From Neisseriaceae bacterium (GTDB lineage: Bacteria > Pseudomonadota > Gammaproteobacteria > Burkholderiales > Chromobacteriaceae): 64,000 nt of DNA. The stretch covers positions 1 through 64,000 of the forward strand of contig JAIYAC010000006.1 of NCBI GenBank assembly GCA_027489245.1. The letters are read 5' to 3'. The first letter of the stretch is position 1. Every line of letters starts with the position of its first letter. The notes beneath the pieces are model-generated. The model did no database searches and was not told the origin of the DNA. It saw only the letters and a program-made list of their open reading frames with translations. Positions 50,281 through 58,638 of the stretch are shown piece by piece. A program made the position numbers and the translations under genes.

Positions 50281-50914
50281 CGTTTGGCTCCTGTTGCCAT
50301 ACCACGCGGCCCAGGTTGGGGTCGTACAGTGACTTGGTACGCTGGATCATGGGTGGCCGTGGCCCGGTATAGCGGCCTGGCTGCAAGGCATAGCGCGCCA
50401 GTGTCTTACCCTTGCCGATGCCTTTGGTGGCGGCGGGTACCGTGATGGCAAGATAGCCTGCCAGGCGCAGGGTGCGGATATAGCTATTGGCGCTGTCTTC
50501 GCTCACCACGACGCCACCGGCGCGGGCGTAGGCCACCAGCTCGCGGCAGGTAAAGTCGCGGGTGATGTGCATGGCGCGCCACATGGCTTCGGTGCCCATG
50601 CCCTGGCTGACCGGCTGGCCACGGCGGGTCAGCCGGGGGGCTTCTACGCCGTTGTCGCGCAGCAGGCTGTAGTGCCTGACGGTGGCGGGTGGTGCATCGG
50701 CCGGGGTGTGGCACTGCACGTACCCGGCGCGCACCAGTGCCTGCAGGTAGCTTTGTGCGGTTTCGTCGTCGGCGTCGGCACGCCGGGCAAGGGTGTATAG
50801 GGTGAAGCTGCCCTGCTGGGCGCGCAGTGCTTCCCAGATGCGTTGGCGCTGGCTTTTGCCGCCCTTGAATTCCAGCTGGACGGGCTGGCGGGGGCCGGTT
50901 TTACGCTGGCTCAT
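50267..50914 (-). CDS. Winged-helix early phage protein
   Basis: 215 residues with two winged-helix-like segments (RQRIWEALRAQQGSFTLYTLARRADADDETAQSYLQALVRAGYV and AMWRAMHITRDFTCRELVAYARAGGVVVSEDSANSYIRTLRLAGYL). The duplication suggests tandem DNA-binding domains. It is encoded right after MuB. Function not known. Confidence 0.7.
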   Translation of the reverse strand: MSQRKTGPRQPVQLEFKGGKSQRQRIWEALRAQQGSFTLYTLARRADADDETAQSYLQALVRAGYVQCHTPADAPPATVRHYSLLRDNGVEAPRLTRRGQPVSQGMGTEAMWRAMHITRDFTCRELVAYARAGGVVVSEDSANSYIRTLRLAGYLAITVPAATKGIGKGKTLARYALQPGRYTGPRPPMIQRTKSLYDPNLGRVVWQQEPNDDDY

Positions 50915-50924
50915 GTGCGGCTCC

Positions 50925-51647
50925 TCAGCTCAGGCCGCGCCGCTTGGGCGCCTCGCCGGTATACAGTTCACGGTGGCCCCATAGCGGCATATCTACCTGG
51001 CCCCAGGCTTCGATATTGGCGGTGTCCTGGATGTTGACCAGATTGACCGACACCCTGCGCACGCTGCCGTGGCTTAGGGCGACCAGGTGCTGCAGCAGGT
51101 CGTCCGCCACGGTGACATCCGGGCAGTAGATGCCGGCCAGCAGGCGGGCGTCGTCCAGCGACACCGGCGCGGCCGGCAGCCAGTTCAGTACGCGACCATG
51201 AAAGCGTTCGTGCTTCTTGAGCTTGCCGGGCAATAGTTCTTCGCCCACCAGCAGCAGGCTGCTCTGGCTGCCTTCGTAGATGTCGCGCACCAGCTCGACC
51301 ATGGCGTCTTTGGCGGCTGCGTAGTCGAACTCGTCCAGGATCAACGGGCGGCGGCTAGCGGCCAGCTGCTCGCAGATCTGGTCCAGCAGCAAGGTGGTGC
51401 GCCCTACCGGCTTGATGCCCATTTCGAACAGGATTTTTTCCAGCAGGTCTTTGCGGCTCCAGCTGCTGCGCATCTGTACGTAGTAGGCACGGCTGCGGGT
51501 GGCTACCGCGACGGTGGCCGTGGTTTTGCCGTAGCCGGACGGGCCGTAGTACACGGCCAGGCCTGGCAGGCCGTCCTGCCGGCTGACCAGCTTTTCCATA
51601 AGTACCGCCACCAGGTCGAGGTTGGCGATAGGGGCTATCAGGTTCAT
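50925..51647 (-). CDS. MuB-like AAA+ target-selection ATPase
   Basis: 240 residues from MNLIAPIANLDLVAVLMEKL. Walker A GPSGYGKTT and Walker B LILDEFD are present. MuB coats target DNA and activates MuA; here it lacks the N-terminal helix-turn-helix of Mu MuB (312 residues), as in many short MuB proteins. The ATG overlaps the MuA stop and has AGGAAAGG upstream. Confidence 0.92.
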   Translation of the reverse strand: MNLIAPIANLDLVAVLMEKLVSRQDGLPGLAVYYGPSGYGKTTATVAVATRSRAYYVQMRSSWSRKDLLEKILFEMGIKPVGRTTLLLDQICEQLAASRRPLILDEFDYAAAKDAMVELVRDIYEGSQSSLLLVGEELLPGKLKKHERFHGRVLNWLPAAPVSLDDARLLAGIYCPDVTVADDLLQHLVALSHGSVRRVSVNLVNIQDTANIEAWGQVDMPLWGHRELYTGEAPKRRGLS

Positions 51648-53773
51648 GCGGTTTCCTTTCCTGCTTGGTCTGGCTGCTTGTTCATGACGCTGAATTCGCG
51701 GCTTTTCGGGTAACTGGCTAGCCAGCGGGTTTCTTTGTCGGTGAGTACCACGCCGGCGGCGGCCTGGCCGGACAAGGCGTGCCACTGGCGGATACGCAGC
51801 TGCGGGGTGGCAGGCACGCTGAAGCCCTGCTCTGCTACAGCCTCGGCTTCCACCACGCGCAGCGGGCTGGCGTTTAATGGCTCGCGGGCATCGGCCATGC
51901 GGTTAAACGCACCGGCAATGTCGCTGCTGCGAATGCCGGGGAGGCTGACCGGGCTGTCGATGACGGTGAGTACCGGGCGGGCGTCGCGCTCCTGTTCGAT
52001 GGCATCGCGCTTGGCCGCCAGATTGCGCAGCTGGGCAGCGGCGCGCTGGTCGCGGGCGTGCTGTACCTGGCTAGTAGGGAAATACTGGCTGCGGTTGGCA
52101 CCCCATTCCGCGCTGCATACATAGCGGCCATCCGGCAGGTACACCCACACCTGCTGCGGGTCGTGGATGTCGTAGGCCACCTGCACGGTCTGGCCGTGCA
52201 GCTCGGTGAGGTCGCGGCTGAAATACTGGTTGTTGAACAGGCGCACTTCGCCGCGCTGTACCGTGCGTGCCATACGCGGGCGGAACAGCAAGGCCAGGGC
52301 ATCCGGCTGCATGCGGTCGGCCTGCCAGCCTTTGGCGATAAAGCCCTGCAGCGCCTGGTCCGGGCTTAGTCCGTTCAGGCTGGCGTGCGGGCGGGCGTTG
52401 TAGTCGGCTACCCGCTGGCGGCAGAACTGCAGGAAGTCATCCCACTGCATCATCGGCATGCTGCGGGTGCCGGTTTTAGCCAGTGCGGCGCGGGTGTGCT
52501 TGAAGTGGCGCTGGCGCGCTTCGCCGTCCATGTCGGCACCCATATAGCTGGGTAGCAGCTTGGCGGCGTTGACCCACAGCGTCTGGTGCAGGCGTTCAAT
52601 CACGCCACGGGCCTGCGAGTTGTAGGCAATGGAGTGCAGCATGGTCATGCCGATACGACCCATCAGGCCGACACCTTCGTCTTTCATCAGCACGTTGACG
52701 TAGCCGCTGCCGTTATCGACATAGAAGATGGCGCCCATGCCATCCGTACCGCAGGCCTGGCGCAGGGCGTCCAGCACAGCAGTGCCAGACTCGGCCAGAT
52801 CCACCGACCAGCCCACCACGCGGCGGGTGGCGATATCGACAATACTGGTGACCTCCGGGCGGAAGGGCCGCCCGGTAATGGGGTGTTGTACCTCGGCATC
52901 AAAGCAGTGGCCGTCGGCACTCCATACGTCGTTGGGCTGCAGCTCGGCAAAGTCGCGGCGTACAAAAGGCAGCAGGGTTTTAAGCTCGCGCCCGCCCAGG
53001 CGGCCGCGTTCACGGCTGACCGTGCCCAGCTTGGCCAGAAAGCGGCGTACCGCATGGATGCTGGGCAGGATGCGCGACAGCTCTGGTATGTCCAGCTGGC
53101 GGCCGGCCATGTCCTGGCAAAACAGCTTGTAAGCCAGCTCGACGCTGGGCTTTTGCGGCTGCTGCCAGTAGCCCAGGAAATCCCGCGCCCACCATGGGAT
53201 GGTGAAGTCCGGCTGGATAACCCTGGGCGCCAGCTGGCCATCGGCGCGCTGGGCAAACCAGCGCTTGATGGTGCGGACCGATGGCATGCCGCCACCGCTC
53301 TTGCGGCCGCGCTTGTCTTCAGCTTTGCGCAGCATGGCGCTGACCAGCGGACTGGCATCGCCAGTGGCCACGCTGGCCAGCAGATGGTGGATGGCACGCT
53401 CTTTGGTGAGGCCGCAGCCCTGCATCAGTCCTTCGATGTGGGCCAGCACGCCCAGGCGGGCTCCTTCGATGGTCTGCTGCTCGGTGGTGAGCGGCAATGC
53501 CAGCTGCGCGCTACGCAGAGCCGGTGCTTTGCTTTTGGCTGGTGCCGGCAGGCTGGCCAGCAGCTCGCGGGCGGCGTTGGTGCGGATGAAGTCTTGCGCC
53601 GCTTGCGGCAGGCTGGCCAGGGCGAACTCGCGGCCACCTCCCCTGCCCTGGCGTTTACGGCTGGCCCAGCTTTCATGTTTGGCCTGCAAGCCCAGCCCCT
53701 GAATGGTGGCGGGCAAACCGGGCAGCCTCATGGCGACCAGCTCTGCGGCGCTGTAGTGGCTTTTGATGCTCAT
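51644..53773 (-). CDS. MuA-like DDE transposase
   Basis: 709 residues (Mu MuA 663). The N-terminal Mu-type helix-turn-helix domain (MSIKSHYSAAELVAMRLPGLPATIQGLGL) is followed by end-binding domains and an RNase H-like core with Asp287 (WSADGHCFD), Asp353 (YVDNGSGY) and Glu393 (RGVIERLH). The Mu-type C-terminal beta barrel follows. It would cut and join the prophage ends for replicative transposition. All catalytic residues are intact. Confidence 0.95.
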   Translation of the reverse strand: MSIKSHYSAAELVAMRLPGLPATIQGLGLQAKHESWASRKRQGRGGGREFALASLPQAAQDFIRTNAARELLASLPAPAKSKAPALRSAQLALPLTTEQQTIEGARLGVLAHIEGLMQGCGLTKERAIHHLLASVATGDASPLVSAMLRKAEDKRGRKSGGGMPSVRTIKRWFAQRADGQLAPRVIQPDFTIPWWARDFLGYWQQPQKPSVELAYKLFCQDMAGRQLDIPELSRILPSIHAVRRFLAKLGTVSRERGRLGGRELKTLLPFVRRDFAELQPNDVWSADGHCFDAEVQHPITGRPFRPEVTSIVDIATRRVVGWSVDLAESGTAVLDALRQACGTDGMGAIFYVDNGSGYVNVLMKDEGVGLMGRIGMTMLHSIAYNSQARGVIERLHQTLWVNAAKLLPSYMGADMDGEARQRHFKHTRAALAKTGTRSMPMMQWDDFLQFCRQRVADYNARPHASLNGLSPDQALQGFIAKGWQADRMQPDALALLFRPRMARTVQRGEVRLFNNQYFSRDLTELHGQTVQVAYDIHDPQQVWVYLPDGRYVCSAEWGANRSQYFPTSQVQHARDQRAAAQLRNLAAKRDAIEQERDARPVLTVIDSPVSLPGIRSSDIAGAFNRMADAREPLNASPLRVVEAEAVAEQGFSVPATPQLRIRQWHALSGQAAAGVVLTDKETRWLASYPKSREFSVMNKQPDQAGKETA

Positions 53774-54252
53774 GTTTCATCGCCCCCGAACAGGTCCAGC
53801 TCCGGCTCGCTGCTTTTCTGGACGTTGTGGCGGTGGTAAGCGAACTCGCTGAGGGTGCGGGTCATGGCGGCAAGGGTGTCGTCGGCACCTTCGCCTTGCA
53901 CATAAAAACGTGCCAGCAAGGCCATGGCGGCAGCGGCATTGGCTTGCACCTGGGCAATATCTGCTACGCTGGCCTTCTTGCCGCTGGGAATGGCGATGAC
54001 TACGCGGTTACCTTGCGCCAGGCACAGGTATTCGCTGACCAGGGCGACGCCGCAGAAGGCTTCGAACTGGCGGATGCGGTTGAGCGGCATGGAGGTTTCT
54101 GCCAGCCAGCGGTACAGTGTCTTGCTTTCTACACACATCAGGTCGGCCAGTACCTTGATCGGGCGGCGCTGGGCTGATGCATGCTCGACGCACAGCTCCA
54201 TGGCCTCGGACAGACTGCTGGGCCGGATGGATTTGGCGTTGCGTTTTCTCAT
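53770..54252 (-). CDS. CII-like phage regulatory protein
   Basis: 160 residues. MRKRNAKSIRPSSLSEAMELCVEHASAQRRPIKVLADLMCVESKTLYRWLAETSMPLNRIRQFE contains a helix-turn-helix and resembles the phage CP76/CII-type family. GGGAGAACACC is the ribosome site. It lies between Ner and MuA and probably adjusts the early promoter. Confidence 0.7.
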   Translation of the reverse strand: MRKRNAKSIRPSSLSEAMELCVEHASAQRRPIKVLADLMCVESKTLYRWLAETSMPLNRIRQFEAFCGVALVSEYLCLAQGNRVVIAIPSGKKASVADIAQVQANAAAAMALLARFYVQGEGADDTLAAMTRTLSEFAYHRHNVQKSSEPELDLFGGDET

Positions 54253-54306
54253 GGTGTTCTCCCTGTGTGCGGGAAACGGCGTGCTGGTGTGAACAGCCGC
54301 ACCGCA

Positions 54307-54612
54307 CTACGATTTACCCATGGCCACCAGAGCAGATGCAGCAACAGGCGCCAAAGACGGGAAAACCGGCTTAAAATGGCGCTTCGCGTAACGTGCAGGC
54401 CATATCGTTTCGGGAGAGGTACCGATGGCGGCAGCGATGATGCGCTCCGCTTTGGGCCAGGGACGACTGAGGGCGTTGTTGAGTGCGCCCTCGCTTAAGC
54501 CCGCATGCCTGGATAACTGACGTAGCGACCAGCCTTTTTTGTGCAGGGCCGCAACGATGTCCGCTCGATGCCAGTCTTCGGCGGCTTTTTTTTGGTTGCT
54601 CAATGTATTCAT
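54307..54612 (-). CDS. ner: Ner-like repressor of early transcription
   Basis: 101 residues. DWHRADIVAALHKKGWSLRQLSRHAGLSEGALNNALSRPWPKAERIIAAAIG is the Ner/SfsB helix-turn-helix signature. In Mu, Ner lowers early and repressor transcription for lytic growth. It is transcribed divergently from the repressor gene, like Mu. Confidence 0.9.
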   Translation of the reverse strand: MNTLSNQKKAAEDWHRADIVAALHKKGWSLRQLSRHAGLSEGALNNALSRPWPKAERIIAAAIGTSPETIWPARYAKRHFKPVFPSLAPVAASALVAMGKS

Positions 54613-54751
54613 TGCCTTATCTCGTGGAGTGACTAGGTGAATACAAAGTACCTGAAAGTTGGTTATCTATAATTGCTTTTAACTTATTTTCAGGTTTGTT
54701 TGTGGTTGAAAATACACAATCAGGCTAAAAATCTTTTGTTTTCAGGCACCT
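54613..54751. promoter_or_regulatory. Lysis-lysogeny switch region
   Basis: 139 bp AT-rich gap between divergent ner and repressor genes. Three related half-sites, CCTGAAA (54651), TTTTCAGG (54687-54694) and TTTTCAGG (54739-54746), are likely operators. Confidence 0.6.
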
Positions 54752-55537
54752 ATGACCAACTCTAAAGTACAGGAAGCCAGTAAAAAACCGGTTTCAACTT
54801 ACATTGCTGAACCTGAAAATGAACGACTGGCATTGGGTGAGCGGATCAGATCGGCCAGAACGGCACTGGGCGTATCAAGAAACGAAGCGGCCAACGTGGT
54901 GGGCGTTTCGCTATCCACCTTTCAGGCCTGGGAAGCTGGCGAACGTGAACCGGACGCAACCAAGCTGTCTGCACTGGCAAGGCATTACGGGCTGGCAGCA
55001 GAGTGGGTGCTGTTTGGCGCTGGCCCGATGCTGACGAGTGGCGACGGCGTGCCCACTGCTGCATCTGCAGGCAATGCACACGCAGTGGTGGATACACGTG
55101 GCAACGCGGTAGATCTGTCGGAGTTTGTGTTCATTCCGCGCTACAACCTGAAAGCTGCCGCCGGGCACGGCGCCGTGGTGGATGACGAAACGCCGATGTT
55201 CAGCATGGCTTTCCGCCGCTACTGGGTAGAAAACTACCTGCACGCATCCCCTGCAGACCTGGCGGTGATCTCTGTAAAAGGCGATTCAATGGAAGGTGTG
55301 CTGAACAACAAGGACGTGATCCTGCTGAATACTGCAGACAACCAGCCCACAAGCGGCCTGTATGTCTTGCGTGTAGAGGGCGACCTGATCGTGAAACGGG
55401 TACAACGCCTGCCTGGCGGTACCCTGCGCGTTATCAGCGCCAACGATGCCTATCCTACATTCGAAGTAGACCTGAATAGCCCGCCAGCTGACTTCGATGT
55501 CATCGGCCGTGTAGTGTGGTACGGCAGACAAACATGA
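54752..55537 (+). CDS. Phage repressor, XRE helix-turn-helix with S24 peptidase domain
   Basis: 261 residues. The N-terminal helix-turn-helix is LGERIRSARTALGVSRNEAANVVGVSLSTFQAWEAGEREP. The C-terminal LexA/CI-like domain has the nucleophile serine in VKGDSMEGVLNNKD and the lysine in LIVKRVQRLPGG; AAAG upstream may be the cleavage site. RecA-stimulated self-cleavage and SOS induction are therefore expected. Many Mu-like phages use this repressor in place of Mu c. Confidence 0.92.
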   Translation: MTNSKVQEASKKPVSTYIAEPENERLALGERIRSARTALGVSRNEAANVVGVSLSTFQAWEAGEREPDATKLSALARHYGLAAEWVLFGAGPMLTSGDGVPTAASAGNAHAVVDTRGNAVDLSEFVFIPRYNLKAAAGHGAVVDDETPMFSMAFRRYWVENYLHASPADLAVISVKGDSMEGVLNNKDVILLNTADNQPTSGLYVLRVEGDLIVKRVQRLPGGTLRVISANDAYPTFEVDLNSPPADFDVIGRVVWYGRQT

Positions 55538-55565
55538 AAGCTGGTGTAAAATACACCGCTACAGA

Positions 55566-55616
55566 ATGACAAAAAGGCCGCAAAACCCAGCGGCCTTTTA
55601 CTTTAGCGGTGCAAAA
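55566..55616 (+). promoter_or_regulatory. MuA-like sites at the prophage left end
   Basis: On the minus strand, GTTTTGCGGCCTTTTTGTCAT (55566-55586, split here as 17 of 21 matches to the right-end site) and a second site beginning GTTTTGCAC near 55608-55616. They face opposite to those at 27281-27357, as at Mu ends. The first also forms part of a terminator. Confidence 0.4.
55572..55600 (+). terminator. Repressor terminator
   Basis: AAAAGGCCGC and GCGGCCTTTT with an 8-base loop, 34 bp after the repressor stop. Confidence 0.85.
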
Positions 55617-55623
55617 CGACATC

Positions 55624-55628
55624 AACAC
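55624..55628 (+). repeat. Candidate 5 bp target-site duplication, right copy
   Basis: AACAC; joining it to the left copy restores a continuous GCAAACACGCTTCAG. Confidence 0.4.
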
Positions 55629-55747
55629 GCTTCAGAGCACAGTAGCGCGAAAAGTCCCGCCTAGCCTGGCTCTTCCCACAATATCCCGGCTTGTCCCAAC
55701 GACGGTACCTGTGCCAATACTTGCGCCACACCACACAGGGGCAAAGA

Positions 55748-55795
55748 GTGACTACCCTCGCTTCCTATCTCTATCAAGAGCCAAGCGGCATCTTC
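55748..55795 (+). pseudogene. Truncated start of a second ssrA-type integrase
   Basis: From the GTG at 55748, 16 codons read VTTLASYLYQEPSGIF, matching the start of the intact integrase (MGNLSSYVYQHTNGIFYF). Upstream TGTGCCA-like repeats also correspond. The gene is broken off where a copy of the phage right end begins. Confidence 0.75.
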
Positions 55796-55806
55796 TGTAG
55801 CGTTGC

Positions 55807-55876
55807 TGTAGCGTTGCGCGATTTTTGGCACAGTTTTGCACAGGTTTTGTCACTCGCCTGCCCTGCCGTTTTGCGC
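55807..55876 (+). repeat. Extra copy of the phage right end
   Basis: 70 bp matching 27275-27345 with one missing base, in the same orientation, and preceded by an additional partial unit TGTAGCGTTGC (55796-55806). It contains two complete transposase sites and breaks off inside the third. Confidence 0.85.
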
Positions 55877-56067
55877 AGGCATTGGCACACATTGCACGCA
55901 CTATCTTCTGTAACAAGCCGCCCAACACTTTAGCCTCCAGACCAAGCATCGCCGGTGCACCACTCACTCCTGCGGCATGCGCTGCCGGCGCCCAAAGCAC
56001 TTACCTGACACCGGATTTAATGCTCCCCACCACACCGCAATCGCCAGCTGCGCGTAGCTGAAAACAC

Positions 56068-56096
56068 TGCGGCCAACCCTTAGCAGGTTGGCCGCA
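56068..56096. repeat. Inverted pair of the uptake-motif-like 11-mer
   Basis: TGCGGCCAACC (56068-56078) and GGTTGGCCGCA (56086-56096), spacer CTTAGCA, 30 bp beyond the pyk stop. It probably acts as the pyk terminator. Confidence 0.75.
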
Positions 56097-56126
56097 TGGC
56101 TTAGCAAGGGTGCACCAGGTGATGAC

Positions 56127-57551
56127 TTAGCGCGATTCGCCGGCCTTGATGATCTTCATGGTGTTGGTGTGGCCCATCATGCCGACGGTGTCGCCGATGG
56201 TCACCACCAGCACGTCGCCCTGCACTACACGGCCGCGCTCCAGCAGCTTGCGTTCGGCGGCAGCCAGCAGTTTTTTCTGGTCGGTGGCGGCGGGCAGCAT
56301 CATGGGGAACACATCGCGGTACATGGCCAGGCGGCGGTAGGTGCTGACTTCGGGCGTGAGCGCGTAGATGGGCACGCCGCAGTTGACGCGGCTGATCCAC
56401 AGCGCGGTGGAGCCGGTCTGGGTGAGCGACACCAGCGCGCGCACCGGCAGGTGGTTGGCGGTAAACAGCGCGGCCATGGCAATGGATTGGTCTACGCGGC
56501 TGAATTCGCGGTTGAGGAAGGTACGCTCCAGCTGATAGTCGCTGGAGTTTTCGGCTTCCATGCACACGCGGGACATGGACTCGACCGTTTCTACCGGGAA
56601 CTGGCCGGCGGCGGTTTCGGCGGACAGCATCACCGCGTCGGTGCCGTCCAGCACGGCGTTGGCCACGTCGGACACCTCGGCGCGGGTGGGTACCGGGCTG
56701 CTGATCATGGATTCCATCATCTGCGTGGCGGTGATGGTGAGCTTGTTGCGCTCGCGCGCGGCACGGATCATGCGTTTTTGCAGCGCGGGCACGGCAGCGT
56801 CGCCTACTTCTACCGCCAGGTCACCACGTGCCACCATGATGCCGTCGGCGGAGTTGATCAGGTCGTCCAGGTTGGTGATGGCTTCACAGCGCTCGATCTT
56901 GGCGATGATGCGCGCCTGACAGCCGGCGGCGTTGATCAGGGTGCGCGCCATGTACAGGTCGGCGCTGTTTTTGGGGAAGGATACCGCTACGTAGTCGGCT
57001 TCCAGCTGCGCGGCCACCTTGATGTCGTCGATGTCTTTGGCGGTGAGCGCCGGGGCAGACAGGCCGCCGCCCTGGCGGTTGATGCCTTTGTTGTTGGACA
57101 GCACGCCGCCCACTTTTACCTTGGTGTGAATCTGGCTACCCAGTACTTTTTCTACCACCAGCACGATGCGGCCATCATCCAATAGCAGCACGGCGCCCGG
57201 CTCTACATCGCCCGGCAGCTCTTTGTAATCCAGGCCTACGCGAGCGTCGTCGCCCAGCTGGCATTCGGCGTCCAGAATAAAGGCCTGGCCGTTGGTGAGC
57301 GTGGTTTTGCCGTTGGCAAACTTGCCTACGCGAATTTTGGGCCCTTGCAAGTCCACCATGATGGCAACCGGTATGCCCAGCTTGTCTGCCGTGCTGCGCA
57401 CCAGGGCGGCGCGGTCGATGTGGTCTTGCGCGGTGCCGTGCGAAAAGTTGAGGCGCACCACGTTTACCCCGGCCTGCAGCAGGCGTTCCAGGGTTTGCGG
57501 GTCACTGGAAGCTGGGCCGAGGGTGGCGACGATTTTGGTACGACGGGTCAT
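56127..57551 (-). CDS. pyk: Pyruvate kinase
   Basis: 474 residues. It makes pyruvate and ATP from phosphoenolpyruvate and ADP. Motifs: TKIVATLGPASSDPQTLERLL, NFSHG, MVDLQGPKIRVG, the catalytic KIERCEAITNLDDLI and MVARGDLAVEVG. The C-terminal allosteric domain is complete. The start at 57551 has AAGGAGACAACACC upstream. It is the first host gene right of the acquired region. Confidence 0.97.
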   Translation of the reverse strand: MTRRTKIVATLGPASSDPQTLERLLQAGVNVVRLNFSHGTAQDHIDRAALVRSTADKLGIPVAIMVDLQGPKIRVGKFANGKTTLTNGQAFILDAECQLGDDARVGLDYKELPGDVEPGAVLLLDDGRIVLVVEKVLGSQIHTKVKVGGVLSNNKGINRQGGGLSAPALTAKDIDDIKVAAQLEADYVAVSFPKNSADLYMARTLINAAGCQARIIAKIERCEAITNLDDLINSADGIMVARGDLAVEVGDAAVPALQKRMIRAARERNKLTITATQMMESMISSPVPTRAEVSDVANAVLDGTDAVMLSAETAAGQFPVETVESMSRVCMEAENSSDYQLERTFLNREFSRVDQSIAMAALFTANHLPVRALVSLTQTGSTALWISRVNCGVPIYALTPEVSTYRRLAMYRDVFPMMLPAATDQKKLLAAAERKLLERGRVVQGDVLVVTIGDTVGMMGHTNTMKIIKAGESR

Positions 57552-57691
57552 GGTGTTGTCTCCTTGGGTTCTGCCTGCATTATGGTACGAAATAGCCATG
57601 TACTAAATTGATTACAGCTAAAGCCGCCTGCGGGCAGATTACGCCTGCATCCACGGTAGAAAATGCCGCTACCACCCGCCACCGGCTGCCA

Positions 57692-57702
57692 TGCGGCCAA
57701 CC
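57692..57702 (-). repeat. Uptake-motif-like 11-mer, isolated copy
   Basis: Exact TGCGGCCAACC extended by TTGGCC in the 238 bp gap between pyk and the cytochrome gene. Confidence 0.5.
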
Positions 57703-57789
57703 TTGGCCATCGCCACGTAACACGCGCACTACCTGGCAGACAAAATAAAAGGCACGCCGCAGCGTGCCTTGGTGATGCAGCGTAGACCG

Positions 57790-58437
57790 TTACACCAGCG
57801 CCAAACCACCCAGTACCAGTACCGCAGCAAGTGCCAGCACCACCACCGCCAGCCAGCCCGGGGCAAAACGCAGCGGCTTGACCTCGCCTTCCAGCGTTTT
57901 ATGACCGGTAATCATCGGCGGGACCAGGTTGGTGTTTTTCAGCTTGCGATAAGCCACAATGGCCAGCACATGTACGCCAACCAGGCCTAGCAGCACGTTA
58001 AACCACAGCTCGTGCCATTCGGTGACCTGCTCCGCCTGGCCGCCGATCAGCTTGGCCAACGGGCCGTCGAAGGTGTAGCTGTCCACGTCGGCCGAGAACA
58101 GCCCCAGGCCCAGCTGCACCAGCAGCGCGCCCAGCAGCGCCACCACCATCAGGCCGCCCAGCGGGTTGTGGCCGGGCTGCTGGTTTTCGGTAACATCACC
58201 GCGCAGATAGGCTTTTACCTGGCCTGGCTTCACAAAGTCGGCAAAGCGTGCGCTCTGGCTACCGACAAAGCCCCACAGCACCCGAAACACCACCAGCACC
58301 AGCATGGCCACACCCAGCTTGGTGTGGATCTGTAGCTGGCCGTTTTCGGCCGATGCCCACATGCCGACAAACATGGCCAGCAGCACCCAGTGAAACAGAC
58401 GTGTCGGCACGTCCCATACTTTTACCTTGTGGCTCAT
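57790..58437 (-). CDS. Cytochrome b561-type membrane protein
   Basis: 215 residues with four main transmembrane helices. Histidines for haem are in RLFHWVLLAMF, LQIHTKLGVAM, EWHELWFNVLLG and VGVHVLAIV. The family accepts electrons from quinol or supports c-type cytochrome partners; no partner gene is adjacent. An extra C-terminal hydrophobic helix (WLAVVVLALAAVLVLGGLALV) is present. Confidence 0.88.
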   Translation of the reverse strand: MSHKVKVWDVPTRLFHWVLLAMFVGMWASAENGQLQIHTKLGVAMLVLVVFRVLWGFVGSQSARFADFVKPGQVKAYLRGDVTENQQPGHNPLGGLMVVALLGALLVQLGLGLFSADVDSYTFDGPLAKLIGGQAEQVTEWHELWFNVLLGLVGVHVLAIVAYRKLKNTNLVPPMITGHKTLEGEVKPLRFAPGWLAVVVLALAAVLVLGGLALV

Positions 58438-58638
58438 TTACCCTCTCCCTATAACGCCGGCTGGCTGCCGGCTGTCCTCATGCAGAATCGATTTTACCCC
58501 TACTGCAGTAACAAGTGCTGAAGCATTCCTTAACAAATGTTGGCCGCCATGTGCCAGCGCAGTAAAACGGCAAAATCGGGTAAACTTGCTGTTTTGCTGT
58601 GGGGCCTATGCCCCGACCCTTTCAGGAGAACAATACAG

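Larger units (their letters stand above)
27273..55623 (-). mobile_element. Mu-like transposable prophage, about 28.4 kb, tail genes deleted
   Basis: Gene order right to left follows phage Mu: repressor, Ner, MuA, MuB, early genes, GemA, Mor, lysis, terminase, portal, head, baseplate, fibre, Com and methylase. Mu-type phages are usually 35-40 kb. The shortfall is explained by a gp36-gp44 fusion that removes the tail tube, sheath and tape-measure block. Termini carry MuA-type sites in opposite orientation. The right end (27275) is well defined; the left end is placed by a candidate target duplication. Confidence 0.85.
55538..56126. other. Junction region between prophage and pyk
   Basis: 589 bp with no intact gene. 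From left to right: repressor terminator and MuA-like sites, target duplication candidate, remnant integrase start, a copy of the phage right end and a 190 bp stretch (55877-56067) with no recognisable content. A leftward frame beginning near 56000 reads like a secreted protein start but breaks at 55877. Last is an inverted pair of the 11-mer. Confidence 0.6.

Noticed and set aside
55877-56067. A secreted-protein gene on the minus strand starting near 56000
   Set aside because: Only about 40 codons are open before the phage-end repeat, there is an in-frame stop just upstream, and no family is recognised.
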